Origin: Antrihabitans cavernicola
Lineage (GTDB): Bacteria > Actinomycetota > Actinomycetes > Mycobacteriales > Mycobacteriaceae
Assembly (NCBI RefSeq): GCF_008297975.1
Contig: NZ_VLNY01000002.1
Span: 434,001-498,000 of the forward strand
DNA length: 64,000 nucleotides
Reading direction: 5' to 3'
Shown here: positions 1-8,088 of the stretch, one piece after another
Position numbering within the stretch: the stretch's first letter is position 1
Layout of the letters: every line of letters starts with the position of its first letter
Program-made: the position numbers and the translations under genes
Notes under the pieces: generated by a model
Database searches by the model: none
Told to the model about the DNA's origin: nothing
What the model saw: only the letters and a program-made list of their open reading frames with translations

Positions 1-1
1 G

Positions 2-157
2 GTGGCGCGGACGTTGCCGGGCAAGCAGTTTCAGGTCGGACGCGATCTGCGCGTCCGGGTGGCGGCGGCCTTGCGGCGTGAGGGGCTTGGATCGGCGGCT
101 GCAGAGATGACGGCTATTCCATTGACGGACGGCGACCAGGCGGGTGATCCGGTATGA
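2..157 (+). CDS. C-terminal end of a probable MscS-type mechanosensitive channel (partial)
   Basis: An open frame enters from the left edge and stops at TGA 155-157, giving the last 51 residues. The tail contains a basic, amphipathic stretch (GRDLRVRVAAALRREGL), the usual look of the cytoplasmic C-terminal domain of small-conductance mechanosensitive channels, which sit upstream of ftsE in related actinobacteria. The stop overlaps the ATG of the next small gene (ATGA at 154-157), so the two are probably translationally coupled. The assignment rests on a short fragment and on context. Confidence 0.55.
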   Translation: MARTLPGKQFQVGRDLRVRVAAALRREGLGSAAAEMTAIPLTDGDQAGDPV

Positions 158-372
158 AGCCACGCAGGTCGACGCTGATCATGATCGCGGTGTGGATCGC
201 ACTGCTCGCGCTGTACTTCCTGGTGCGCCCGACTCCACCCAAGCCTGTCCAGGTTGTCCCGGTCGTTCCTGCCGCAACCGCGCCCGCGGCGGTGGAACCG
301 ACGGCTGCGCCCTCAACGACGGTCACACCGACCATTTCGCCCACAACGACCGCGACGAACCCGGGCGGCTAG
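154..372 (+). CDS. Small Pro/Thr-rich single-pass membrane protein upstream of ftsE
   Basis: This encodes 72 residues. Residues 8-24 form one hydrophobic segment ([17 protein letters not shown]) after a basic N-terminus, followed by an extracytoplasmic tail of Pro, Ala, Thr and Val that looks unstructured. A short proline-rich membrane protein at this place beside ftsE is also found in mycobacteria (Rv3103c position). The start overlaps the upstream stop by ATGA, and ftsE begins 55 bp downstream. A role with the FtsEX division complex is possible from position only; no catalytic motif is present. Confidence 0.7.
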   Translation: MKPRRSTLIMIAVWIALLALYFLVRPTPPKPVQVVPVVPAATAPAAVEPTAAPSTTVTPTISPTTTATNPGG

Positions 373-427
373 CCGAGGGTCGTCGGATTCCGAGGTCAGG
401 GCCGCTGAGCAGCTAAGCTGGCTCTCC

Positions 428-1117
428 GTGATCAGCCTCCAGAATGTCTCCAAGTCCTACAAGACGTCCAGCAGGCCTGCTTTGGACAAGGTGAGCGTCG
501 AGGTGGAGAAGGGCGAGTTCGTCTTCATCATCGGTCCGTCCGGGTCGGGTAAGTCGACGTTCATGCGTCTGCTGCTCAAGGAAGAGGCGCCGACGTCGGG
601 CGACATCAAGGTGGCCGATTTTCATGTCAACAAGTTGTCCGGCCGGCGGGTGCCGAAGCTGCGGCAGCGAATCGGTTGCGTGTTCCAGGATTTCCGGCTG
701 CTACAGCAGAAGTCGGTAGAGCAGAACGTCGCCTTTGCCCTCGAGGTGATCGGGAAGCCGCGTTCGGTTATTCAGCGGACCGTTCCCGAGGTGCTGGAAC
801 TGGTCGGCCTCTCCGGCAAGGCCGATCGGTTGCCGACCGAACTGTCCGGCGGTGAGCAGCAGCGCGTCGCCATCGCGCGGGCGTTCGTGAACCGGCCGTT
901 GCTGCTGTTGGCGGACGAGCCCACCGGCAACCTGGACCCAGATACCAGCCAAGACATCATGCTGCTGCTCGAGCGGATCAACCGAACCGGAACGACGGTT
1001 CTGATGGCCACTCACGACAACCACATCGTCGACTCGATGCGCAGGCGAGTGGTGGAACTCGACCTCGGACGAGTTGTTCGCGACGACGCGAGAGGCGTCT
1101 ACGGCGTCGGCAGATAG
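428..1117 (+). CDS. ftsE: Cell division ATP-binding protein FtsE
   Basis: This is the ABC ATPase that partners FtsX at the division site and couples ATP hydrolysis to activation of peptidoglycan hydrolases. From the GTG at 428 it is 229 residues, the usual FtsE length. Walker A GPSGSGKS is at residues 36-43, the signature LSGGEQQ starts at 139, and Walker B ends in ADEP with D163/E164. The frame is open upstream of 428, but homologous sequence ([11 protein letters not shown]) begins at this GTG. ftsX follows after 55 bp, the standard ftsEX pairing. Confidence 0.95.
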   Translation: MISLQNVSKSYKTSSRPALDKVSVEVEKGEFVFIIGPSGSGKSTFMRLLLKEEAPTSGDIKVADFHVNKLSGRRVPKLRQRIGCVFQDFRLLQQKSVEQNVAFALEVIGKPRSVIQRTVPEVLELVGLSGKADRLPTELSGGEQQRVAIARAFVNRPLLLLADEPTGNLDPDTSQDIMLLLERINRTGTTVLMATHDNHIVDSMRRRVVELDLGRVVRDDARGVYGVGR

Positions 1118-1172
1118 CCGACCCGACAACCACTCCCGCTCTCACTGACACTCGAAGGACAGCGAACCCCTT

Positions 1173-2078
1173 ATGCGCGCTAGCTTCATATTCGGCGAGG
1201 TCTTCCGCGGCCTGCGTCGAAACATCACCATGACCATCGCGATGATTCTCACCACCGCGATCTCGCTCGCCCTTTTCGGCGGCGGGTTGCTGGTGGTGCA
1301 GATGGCAGGCAAGACGCAGCAGATCTTCCTCGACCGCGTCGAGGTGCAGATCTACCTGACCAACGACGTGTCCGACGGCGACGCCAACTGCGAGCAGGAT
1401 CTGTGCAAGGGCCTGCGCGCGGCTCTGGAGAGCACGCCCGGAGTGGTTGCTGTCCAGTATCTGAACAAGGCGGACGCGCTGAAGGACGCCAAGGAGCGCA
1501 CCTTCAAGAACTACCCGGAGTACGGCGACCTGGTCAGCGACAACGCGCTGCCCGCGTCGTTCAAGGTGAAGATGAGTGATCCCGAGCGATACGGAGTCAT
1601 CTTCGACGCCTTCAACAAACGGCCCGGCGTCGCCAGCATTCTGAATCAGAAGGAGCTGGTCGATCGACTGGTCAGCGTCTTCAACGGCCTGCGCAACGCA
1701 GCCTTTGCATTGGCGCTCGTCCAAGCGTTCGCCGCGCTGTTGCTGATCGCCAACATGGTGCAGATCGCGGCGTTCACCAGACGAACCGAAGTCGGGATCA
1801 TGCGACTGGTCGGCGCGACCCGTTGGTATACGCAGTTGCCGTTCCTCTTGGAGGCGGTGGTCGCTGCGATCATCGGGTCGGTACTCGCCATCATCGGCTT
1901 GTTCGTGGCGAAACCGTTGGTGATCGACGGCGTGCTGGGGGACCTCTACAACGTCAACGTGTTCGCCAAGATCACGAATGGCGACATTCTCTTGATCTCA
2001 CCGGCACTGGCATTGGTAGGCATCGGATTCGCCGCCATCACCGGCTACATCACCTTGCGCCTCTACGTTCGGGAATAA
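1173..2078 (+). CDS. ftsX: Cell division protein FtsX
   Basis: The protein has 301 residues with the FtsX architecture: a short cytoplasmic N-terminus, a first membrane helix near residues 17-40, a large extracytoplasmic domain (about 45-170) and three C-terminal helices in the FtsX/MacB permease fold. The extracytoplasmic loop holds a Cys pair (DANCEQDLCKG), as in mycobacterial FtsX, where the domain contacts the hydrolase activator RipC. An AAGGACAG ribosome site lies just upstream of ATG 1173. It is read with ftsE, and smpB follows as in mycobacteria. Confidence 0.95.
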   Translation: MRASFIFGEVFRGLRRNITMTIAMILTTAISLALFGGGLLVVQMAGKTQQIFLDRVEVQIYLTNDVSDGDANCEQDLCKGLRAALESTPGVVAVQYLNKADALKDAKERTFKNYPEYGDLVSDNALPASFKVKMSDPERYGVIFDAFNKRPGVASILNQKELVDRLVSVFNGLRNAAFALALVQAFAALLLIANMVQIAAFTRRTEVGIMRLVGATRWYTQLPFLLEAVVAAIIGSVLAIIGLFVAKPLVIDGVLGDLYNVNVFAKITNGDILLISPALALVGIGFAAITGYITLRLYVRE

Positions 2079-2112
2079 ACCACTTGCCCCTGGACCTAAA
2101 GTTGTTGGTTGC

Positions 2113-2163
2113 GGGTGAATGGCACATTCGTTGCGTTGGACCGAACGAATGTGGCATTCACCC
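2113..2163. repeat. Long inverted repeat between ftsX and smpB
   Basis: Two 20-base arms (2113-2132 and 2144-2163, beginning GGGTGAATGG) are complementary at 19 of 20 positions around an 11-base loop. No T-run follows, so it is not a classical intrinsic terminator. It may still act as a transcript-processing hairpin or be a copy of a small dispersed palindromic element. No second copy was noticed in this window. Confidence 0.8.
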
Positions 2164-2205
2164 ACTGATTTTCTGCACCGGTGAGCTGATGAAAGGGGCC
2201 CGGAT

Positions 2206-2679
2206 ATGAAAGAGAAGGGCCGCAAAGCCATCGCGACCAATCGCAAGGCGCGGCACAACTACTCCATCATCGACGTCTACGAGGCAGGCATAGCCCTGGT
2301 CGGGACCGAGGTGAAGAGCCTCCGCGAGGGCAAGGCGTCGTTGGTCGACGCGTTCGCGACCGTCGACGACGGCGAAGTGTGGTTGCGCGGACTCCACATT
2401 CCCGAGTTCAGCCACGGCAACTGGACCAACCACGCACCGCGGCGCACCCGCAAGCTCTTGCTGCACAAGCGTGAAATCGAAAGCCTGGTCGGCAAGACCC
2501 GGGAGGGCAACCAGACGCTGGTGCCGTTGTCGATGTACTTCTCCGACGGCAAGGTGAAGGTGGAGCTTGCGCTGGCGAAGGGCAAGCAGGACTATGACAA
2601 GCGCCAGGACCTGGCCAAGCGCACCGCCGAGCGCGAGGTGACCCGAGAGCTCGGCCGACGCATCAAGGGGATGCGCTGA
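2206..2679 (+). CDS. smpB: SsrA-binding protein SmpB
   Basis: SmpB binds the tRNA-like domain of tmRNA and delivers it to stalled ribosomes in trans-translation. The protein has 157 residues, a normal length. It shows the family core ([35 protein letters not shown]) and a basic C-terminal tail ending GRRIKGMR, which occupies the empty mRNA channel. An AAGGGGCCC stretch lies before the ATG. Its RNA partner ssrA lies 4 kb downstream on the same strand, an arrangement shared with mycobacteria. Confidence 0.97.
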   Translation: MKEKGRKAIATNRKARHNYSIIDVYEAGIALVGTEVKSLREGKASLVDAFATVDDGEVWLRGLHIPEFSHGNWTNHAPRRTRKLLLHKREIESLVGKTREGNQTLVPLSMYFSDGKVKVELALAKGKQDYDKRQDLAKRTAEREVTRELGRRIKGMR

Positions 2680-3539
2680 TATCCATCGCGCTCGCTCTGA
2701 TTGCTGCTGTCGGCTACGGAGTGAGCGACTTCGTCGGCGGTATCGCCTCTCGACGGGTGGCCGCGCTGCGCGTGGTGATCGTGTCGTATCCGATGTCGAT
2801 CGTGATCGTGGCGGTGATCGCACCGTTCTTCGGCGGATCGCTGACCGTCGAGTCGATCGCCTGGGGTCTCGCGTCCGGCGTTGCAGGTGGCTTGGCCGTC
2901 TGGTGGTTCTACCTCGCACTGGCATCCGGGCCGATGGCCGTCGTCTCGCCGCTGACCGCTGTTCTGGTCGCGGGCATTCCAGTCGTCGTCGGCATCGGCA
3001 TGGGGGAGCGCCCCGGCATTCTCGCGTTCGTCGGCATCGCGTTGGCGCTGGTTGCCGTCGTATTGGTCAGCAAGGAATCGCCCGACGAAACCACCGGCGA
3101 GGTGGCAGGCGGACGCGAGATGCGTTTCACCCGAACCGTTGCGTGGTTGACGGTCGGATCGGGCGTCGCGTTCGGCTTCGCCTTCATCTTCCTGCACGAG
3201 ATCGGCAGCGACGGTGGGCTCTGGCCGCTGTTGGCGTCGCGCATCTCGGCGACCGCGGTGGTGTGGGCCGTCGCGCTGGCAACCTCGCAGTTCTCGCCGC
3301 CGCACGGCGAGGTACTGAAGTTGGCGATGTACATCAGCGTGCTCGACGTCGTGGGTAACGCCGCGTTGCTCTACGCGTTCCATGGGTCGTTGTTGTCGCT
3401 GGTCAGCGTGATCGGCTCCCTGTACCCGGCGGCGACCGTTCTGCTCGCGATGGTGATGCTCGGCGAACGGGTCGGCCGCCTTCAGCAGGTCGGCATGGTG
3501 CTCGCGCTCGCGGCCGTGGGCATGATCGCCGCGGCCTAA
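2676..3539 (+). CDS. DMT-superfamily (EamA-type) transporter, probable CTG start
   Basis: This is a small-molecule exporter of the drug/metabolite transporter superfamily with about ten hydrophobic helices and two EamA repeats. The first GTG (2721) would cut into the first helix just before the conserved SDFVGG stretch. In-frame codons upstream of it encode a good helix start ([14 protein letters not shown]) but include no ATG, GTG or TTG. A CTG at 2676 overlaps the smpB stop as CTGA and has AGGGG five bases before it, so I take CTG 2676 as the start (287 residues). If that is wrong, use 2721. Substrate unknown. The end overlaps the convergent SDR gene by 4 bp. Confidence 0.75.
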   Translation: MISIALALIAAVGYGVSDFVGGIASRRVAALRVVIVSYPMSIVIVAVIAPFFGGSLTVESIAWGLASGVAGGLAVWWFYLALASGPMAVVSPLTAVLVAGIPVVVGIGMGERPGILAFVGIALALVAVVLVSKESPDETTGEVAGGREMRFTRTVAWLTVGSGVAFGFAFIFLHEIGSDGGLWPLLASRISATAVVWAVALATSQFSPPHGEVLKLAMYISVLDVVGNAALLYAFHGSLLSLVSVIGSLYPAATVLLAMVMLGERVGRLQQVGMVLALAAVGMIAAA

Positions 3540-4441
3540 GCGGGCAATCCCACGCCCGTGAGTTTCTCGGCCGCGGCCCACAGCTGACGAGCGTTGTCCT
3601 TGTTCCGTGCCTGTCGCGGAATCCGCGATGGACCCGTCGGCCCCACCAACCCGAACCGGCCGGTGGGACCGTAGTAGGCGCCGTTGGTCGCCGCGGGATC
3701 GGCGGCCGCGAACAAGATCGGCTCCGCACCTTGCTGCACCTCCTGCGACGGCAGGATCGTCAAGCTGTTGAGCAGCGACATCTTCGGCTTGTCGCGACTG
3801 AGAGTTGCGCCGGCGGTCTGCAGGTTGGTGTTGGTGTAGCCGGGGTGCGCGGCCGTGCTGAGTAGATTCCAGCGGCGTTCGTCGACGATGTCCGCCAGAC
3901 GCAGCGTCAGCATCAGATCCGCCAACTTCGACTGCGCGTACGACAAATTGGGGCTGTAGCGGCGCTCCCACTGCAGATCGTCGAAGCGGATCTTCCCGTA
4001 CATCGCGGTGCCGCTGCTCATCGTCGCAACACGTGGATTCGGAGCCTCCAGCAACGACGGCAGCAGTCGCATGGTCAGCGCGAACGGTCCGAGAAAATTG
4101 CTGCCGAGCTGCAATTCGAAGTTGTCCGCAGTGGTGTGACGTTCGGGCGGCGCCATCACGCCCGCGTTGTTGATCAGCAGGTCGAGCGGCGTGGTGATGC
4201 CGTCGGCGAATTCTTGGACCGACGCCAGGTCGGCGAGGTCGATGCGACGGACCTCCAGCTTCGCGTCGGGGTGCTCGGCCAATATTTCGGCCTTGGCTGC
4301 CTCGCCTTTGGCGACGGTGCGCACCGCCATGACGACGTGCGCTCCGGCCGCGGCGAGGCGTGCGGTCGCCTCTTTGCCGGTGCCGCTGTTGGCTCCGGTG
4401 ACGACGGCGATCTTGCCCGACTGATCGGGGACTGTATACAT
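3536..4441 (-). CDS. Short-chain dehydrogenase/reductase (retinol-dehydrogenase-like)
   Basis: A 301-residue NAD(P)-dependent oxidoreductase with a Rossmann fold. The nucleotide motif reads TGANSGTG near residue 15 (the usual Ile is Thr), then NNAG near 90, a serine stretch (MSSGTA) and the catalytic YAQSK. The length and the C-terminal [10 protein letters not shown] region match light-dependent-protochlorophyllide/retinol-dehydrogenase-like SDRs. AGGAG sits 7 bases before the ATG. It is divergent from the TetR gene at 4537, and a TetR-type palindrome lies directly upstream of its ribosome site, so it is the likely target of that repressor. Confidence 0.88.
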   Translation of the reverse strand: MYTVPDQSGKIAVVTGANSGTGKEATARLAAAGAHVVMAVRTVAKGEAAKAEILAEHPDAKLEVRRIDLADLASVQEFADGITTPLDLLINNAGVMAPPERHTTADNFELQLGSNFLGPFALTMRLLPSLLEAPNPRVATMSSGTAMYGKIRFDDLQWERRYSPNLSYAQSKLADLMLTLRLADIVDERRWNLLSTAAHPGYTNTNLQTAGATLSRDKPKMSLLNSLTILPSQEVQQGAEPILFAAADPAATNGAYYGPTGRFGLVGPTGPSRIPRQARNKDNARQLWAAAEKLTGVGLPA

Positions 4442-4455
4442 GCTGAACTCCTAAT

Positions 4456-4522
4456 AGACCGTTGGTCTGTTGCTGAATCAGGCTAACAGACTGGCGGTCC
4501 CTTCACAATAGACCGATGGTCT
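4456..4522. promoter_or_regulatory. Array of three TetR-type operator palindromes
   Basis: Two perfect 13-bp palindromes of form AGACCGNTGGTCT lie at 4456-4468 and 4510-4522. A degenerate third copy (AGACTGGCGGTCC, 10 of 13 matches) lies between them at 4488-4500. Centres are 32 and 22 bp apart, close to three and two helix turns. They fill the intergenic space between the SDR gene and the divergent TetR gene, so one repressor probably controls both. Confidence 0.75.
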
Positions 4523-4536
4523 GAAATGATGGCGGC

Positions 4537-5199
4537 ATGACTCAGTTCAAGCGAGCGCGCAGTGCTGAACAACGAGAGGCTCGGCGCCAGACGATTCTCG
4601 ACACCGCGGCGTCGATGTTGGCCGAGATGGCCGTCTCTGACTCGAGCTTGAACGAGCTCGCGCGTCGTGTCGGTTTGGCGAAGTCGAACGTGCTGCGCTA
4701 CTTCGAGTCTCGCGAGGCGGTGCTGCTCGAACTGCTCGACGAGGCGTGGCAGGAATGGACGCTCGCCCTCGGTCACGACCTCGCGGCGGCCTCGGGCTCG
4801 GTCGATCAGCGCTGCGATCAGGTCGCGAAGATCATCGTCGACTCGCTCGAGGCGCGGCCAGTGCTGTGCGACCTGCTCGGGGCGCAGGCGAGCGTGCTCG
4901 AACGCAATGTCTCGCCGGCAATCGCTGCGAAGTACAAGCGATCGGCGATGGCGAATGCATCTGCGCTCGCGGCCTCGATCGACCGGGCGATCCCTGAACT
5001 GGGCGAGTCGTCGTTCACATTCGTTGCGGCAGCGCTCATGTCGACAGGCGCGATCTGGACGCACACCCAGCCGTCGGCCGCGATGATCGCCGCCTACGAG
5101 CAGGAACCCGACCTTGCCGTGATGCGAATGGAGTTCGGCGAGAGCCTGAGAGACCTGCTCAGGGTGATCCTCGCCGGCCTCCTCGCACGCCCGGTCTAG
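4537..5199 (+). CDS. TetR-family transcriptional regulator
   Basis: The protein has 220 residues. Residues 15-60 form the TetR helix-turn-helix (RQTILDTAASMLAEM, then LARRVGLAKSNVLRYFESRE), followed by an all-helical ligand domain. The start is the ATG 14 bases after the last AGACC palindrome. It is divergent from the SDR gene at 3536-4441. The inferred role is autoregulated repression of that SDR; the ligand is unknown. The stop overlaps the convergent beta-helix-like gene by 4 bp. Confidence 0.9.
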   Translation: MTQFKRARSAEQREARRQTILDTAASMLAEMAVSDSSLNELARRVGLAKSNVLRYFESREAVLLELLDEAWQEWTLALGHDLAAASGSVDQRCDQVAKIIVDSLEARPVLCDLLGAQASVLERNVSPAIAAKYKRSAMANASALAASIDRAIPELGESSFTFVAAALMSTGAIWTHTQPSAAMIAAYEQEPDLAVMRMEFGESLRDLLRVILAGLLARPV

Positions 5200-6518
5200 C
5201 TAGTCACGATGTCCTTGCCGTCGGCGGCTGTGACGTTGACCCCGGACAGGTCCAACTCGCCTGTCAGATGAACCGCGTCGGAGCCCTTGCCCTCGGCGCT
5301 GATGCCTCCGGCGACGGTCAGCGTGTCGATGTTGCCTTCGATCTCGACGGTGACAACGTCGTCGCCCTTGGTCTTGATCTGACCGCCGACGCTCACCGTA
5401 CCGATGTGTCCGCCCGGCTTCACGCTCAGCGCGATCGCCTTGAGCGTCATCTGCACGCCTTTGACCAGGCTCTGTCCTTCGCCACCATCGGTGGTCAGGT
5501 CGCCTGCGATCTCCAGTTTCGGCAGTTCCTTGCTCACCTGCACGCCCACCGATCCGTCACCGTGCGTCACCAGCGAGTGGAACGACGCATGTTCCAGCGA
5601 GCCGTCGTAGACGTTGAATGCACGGGCTCCTGGCCCGTTGGTGACGATCGGTGCCTGTACATCGAGGCGACCGGTGTCGCCGAAGTTCACGAAGCCGATG
5701 CCGCTCGGGCCGTTGGACGTGACGGGCGCCTTCGCGGTCCAGTTGGTTACCGCGCCCCAGGTGTCGAGCACCATGTCGTTCTGTCCGTTGGTGGTGACCG
5801 GGCCTTCGTTGATCACCTCGTCGACGTACGCGCCGCCGATCACGAACACCCCGCCGCTGATCAAATCCGGTGTGCCACTGGCGATGCCGCCGTCGGTGTG
5901 AATCTCGCCGGTGGTCAGGGTGCTCACGTGCAGTGTTCCGCCGTCGGCCGCGCCGTCCCAATCCGTATGGCCTGCAACGAAGACACCACTCCCGCGCACC
6001 GGTGTGGCCTCTGTGCCTGCCGCGATGTTTCGTAGCTCGGCGGTGATGTCGACGGCCTTGTCCGCCTGCCGGTTCCAGAGTGTGAATCCGCCCTGCAGTG
6101 CGTCGACGCCGAAGCCGTGCGGGCGCTCGGTTCGCCCACGGACATCTGCGGATTCGACGGTGACGCCATCGGCAACGACGTGTCCGGCGCGGATCGAATC
6201 GCGCGCCTCGAGAAGAATCTGTCCGATGGTGCGCACGTTGCGCAATGTCAGCGTGCCAAGAGTGGAGACGCTGGGATCGTTGAGGATGGCGACCTCGGTG
6301 TCGCGCGTTTCGATCGATATGTCTTCGAGAGTGTTGTCAGTGGTGAGGCGAACGCCCTTCGCCTTGAACACCAAGGTCCCGCCGCGCAGTGACACGCCGG
6401 GACCGAGCGTGATCATGGGTGAGTCGGAGATCTCGCCGCTCACCTCGATCTGCTGCACGCCGTTCTTCAGCGCGTCTGCGAGTTCGGCCGCATCACGCAC
6501 AACCTGCCAATCGGACAT
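5196..6518 (-). CDS. Unrecognised 440-residue repetitive, probably beta-helical protein
   Basis: I do not recognise this gene. It has no signal peptide or membrane segment. The sequence is rich in Gly, Thr, Val and Asp in short strand-turn units. From about residue 235 to the end a loose unit of roughly 25-33 residues recurs, each with a core like PVTTNG, PVTSNG, PIVTNG, LVTHGD, LTTDGG, IKTKGD. This is the look of a right-handed parallel beta-helix, as in adhesins or polysaccharide lyases. The start ATG has AGGAG 7 bases upstream. No catalytic motif is evident. Confidence 0.7.
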   Translation of the reverse strand: MSDWQVVRDAAELADALKNGVQQIEVSGEISDSPMITLGPGVSLRGGTLVFKAKGVRLTTDNTLEDISIETRDTEVAILNDPSVSTLGTLTLRNVRTIGQILLEARDSIRAGHVVADGVTVESADVRGRTERPHGFGVDALQGGFTLWNRQADKAVDITAELRNIAAGTEATPVRGSGVFVAGHTDWDGAADGGTLHVSTLTTGEIHTDGGIASGTPDLISGGVFVIGGAYVDEVINEGPVTTNGQNDMVLDTWGAVTNWTAKAPVTSNGPSGIGFVNFGDTGRLDVQAPIVTNGPGARAFNVYDGSLEHASFHSLVTHGDGSVGVQVSKELPKLEIAGDLTTDGGEGQSLVKGVQMTLKAIALSVKPGGHIGTVSVGGQIKTKGDDVVTVEIEGNIDTLTVAGGISAEGKGSDAVHLTGELDLSGVNVTAADGKDIVTS

Positions 6519-6668
6519 TCAAGTCTCCTGACGTTCGGACGGGATCTGCTTCGACGTAGACAACGGTAGCTGCCCGCCGTCAACGGATAACCGCCGGTCA
6601 GCAACCCTGCGACACCGCCGACGCATAATCGGGATGATTCCGGCGGAGCGACGCGTTAGACTCGACAG

Positions 6669-6685
6669 TCCAGCAAAGTGCTGGA
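6669..6685 (+). other. Small hairpin just upstream of the tmRNA 5' end
   Basis: TCCAGCA and TGCTGGA form a perfect 7-bp stem around AAG, ending 6 bases before the mature tmRNA 5' end. A -10-like TAGACT lies at 6657-6662. If that is the promoter, the hairpin would be in the precursor leader removed by RNase P. This is inference from position. Confidence 0.4.
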
Positions 6686-6691
6686 ACGTAC

Positions 6692-7060
6692 GGGGCTGAA
6701 CGGTTTCGACTTTGTACGTGGATTCAGGGGAAGCGTGTCGGTGCAGGCAAGAGACCACCGTAAGCGTCATTGCAACCAATTAAGCGCCGATTCCAATCAG
6801 CGCGACTACGCACTCGCTGCCTAAGTAGCGACTGCGTGTCTGTCAGTCCGGGCTCGCCCTCGGTCCGGGTACTGGCATCAGCTAGAGGGCTTTACCTACC
6901 GACTCGGTCACGGAGTCGGACGGGACATCAAACAGTGACTGGGATCGTCATCCGAGCTTGTTCGCGAGACCCGGAGATTCAAGTAGAGACCTAGCGAACT
7001 GCACACGGAGAAGCCCTGGTGAAACGGCGGAGGACCCGGGTTCGATTCCCGGCAGCTCCA
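6692..7060 (+). ncRNA. ssrA: Transfer-messenger RNA (tmRNA)
   Basis: This is one-piece tmRNA, which rescues stalled ribosomes with SmpB. The 5' end GGGGCUG pairs with CAGCUCC near the 3' end to form the acceptor stem, and the T arm carries GGTTCGATTCC. The CCA tail is not encoded (A7060 is followed by CTT), so it must be added. The internal reading frame encodes the tag. A strong terminator follows at 7067-7101. Size (about 369 nt) and position near smpB fit actinobacteria. Confidence 0.96.
6786..6824 (+). other. tmRNA tag-peptide reading frame
   Basis: The internal frame GCC...GCC TAA encodes ADSNQRDYALAA, ending in the LAA degron recognised by Clp proteases. It differs from the mycobacterial tag ADSHQRDYALAA at one residue, which supports a Nocardiaceae-type host. 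The codon for the first Ala is the resume codon. Confidence 0.92.
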
Positions 7061-7066
7061 CTTGAA

Positions 7067-7101
7067 CAGGAACCCGCAGGTCAGAGACCTGCGGGTTCCT
7101 G
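7067..7101 (+). terminator. Intrinsic terminator of ssrA
   Basis: A perfect 16-bp stem (arms beginning CAGGAACCCG) with a 3-base loop is followed by CTCTTTTC. It starts seven bases after the tmRNA 3' end. Confidence 0.9.
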
Positions 7102-7673
7102 CTCTTTTCGGGGCAACGAGCACGGAAAGCCGTCTACCTGCGGTTTTGAATGTTCGGTGGGTTCGATTCTCGGCAGGTCTCATGCGGTGGGTCGGTCGGC
7201 CTGACACTCGGCGTTTCCGCATCACTGTCGCGTTGTGCCTGTACGTGGCTGATTAGGGCACGTGCCAGCTTCGCCAGGCCAGGCTCCTGACGCGGTCTGC
7301 TGACCACTGCTATCCGCAGTTCCTTCTTTTGCCGGTTACTCGTCGGCTTTTCACGCCAATCCTCCGCCCTCTTGTGGGTAGGCGCCCGTGACCACTTAAC
7401 CGCATGAGGTGTCGTGGGCTGCGGGAGGGACTGGTGGAGGATCCGGTGACAGTGACCTGCCCCAACGGATCCTGCATCAGTCCCTATGATCGCGTCCGTT
7501 CGCAGCGATGCCGGGGGAAGCTGTGGCCTGCCGCTTCGGGGAAGGCAAGCTCGGAACGGCGATGGACACAGGAGCGTTGTCGGTAGGCTCCGCTAACCTG
7601 CTGGTGTGGCAACGACGAGAGGGAGTCGACGCCATCGGTCGATCTGTAGAGCGGCAATGAGTCCTGGGAGTGG
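7102..7673. other. Long region without a convincing gene, downstream of ssrA
   Basis: About 570 bp between the tmRNA terminator and the first ORF of the presumed insertion. It contains the decayed tmRNA-end copy at 7159-7182. An ORF at 7404-7586 has no supporting features. No integrase gene or clear promoter was found. It probably marks the left junction of an accessory insertion. Confidence 0.6.
7159..7182 (+). repeat. Degenerate copy of the tmRNA 3' end, candidate attachment-site remnant
   Basis: GGGTTCGATTCTCGGCAGGT at 7159-7178 repeats the T-arm and acceptor segment of ssrA (from 7038) with 18 of 20 identical bases, 121 bp away. Integrative elements often use the 3' end of tmRNA or tRNA genes, leaving such copies. 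No complete tRNA-like structure surrounds it, so it is not a gene. Confidence 0.5.
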
Positions 7674-8015
7674 ATGGTGAAGGGTCAGCACGTCCAGCTG
7701 TCCGACAGCCGGCTTATCGGTGAGCAGATGGCGAGGTGCGGTTTCGGTTCGGGCCACCGCGCGAGCGGTGGTGGCGGGTATGCGGCTCTGACCGCGGACC
7801 TGATCGTCCACTTCAACAAGGTGCCGCTGCACATGTCCGACCTGGAGTTCCCGAACCTGGCTCACCATGGGCCGGGCTTGTGGGCGCTACTCGGCCAGGT
7901 AATGCCCAACGACGAAGATCGCCGAGCGAAACTCGCTCAGGTTGCCCCAACACCGTGGTTCGGCTCGCAAGCCAGCGAGCTACGAGTTCACGCCGGGCCC
8001 GATAGGGAGAAGTAG
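7674..8015 (+). CDS. Hypothetical 113-residue protein preceding the STAND ATPase
   Basis: I do not recognise this product. The frame has high GC at third positions and a GGGAG three bases before the ATG, a close spacing. The protein has no signal peptide or clear membrane helix. It contains the stretch LTADLIVHFNKVPLHMSDLEF and ends in a charged tail. It stops 73 bp before the preferred start of the large ATPase gene, so both could share a transcript. It could also be a chance frame, as long frames are common in such GC-rich DNA. Confidence 0.4.
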   Translation: MVKGQHVQLSDSRLIGEQMARCGFGSGHRASGGGGYAALTADLIVHFNKVPLHMSDLEFPNLAHHGPGLWALLGQVMPNDEDRRAKLAQVAPTPWFGSQASELRVHAGPDREK

Positions 8016-8088
8016 TCCTTCGGCAATGGTTGGGTCAACACACGAGGACAACCCGATTCAGGCCAACGAACCGTCAGGTGGAGCGGCG

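Noticed and set aside
7159-7182. Possible tRNA gene, because of the GGTTCGATTC-like T arm
   Set aside because: No acceptor, D or anticodon stems fit around it; it matches only the 3' end of ssrA, so it is treated as a decayed duplication.
7404-7586. 60-residue ORF
   Set aside because: No convincing ribosome site, odd composition rich in Arg and Cys, and no sign of a domain.
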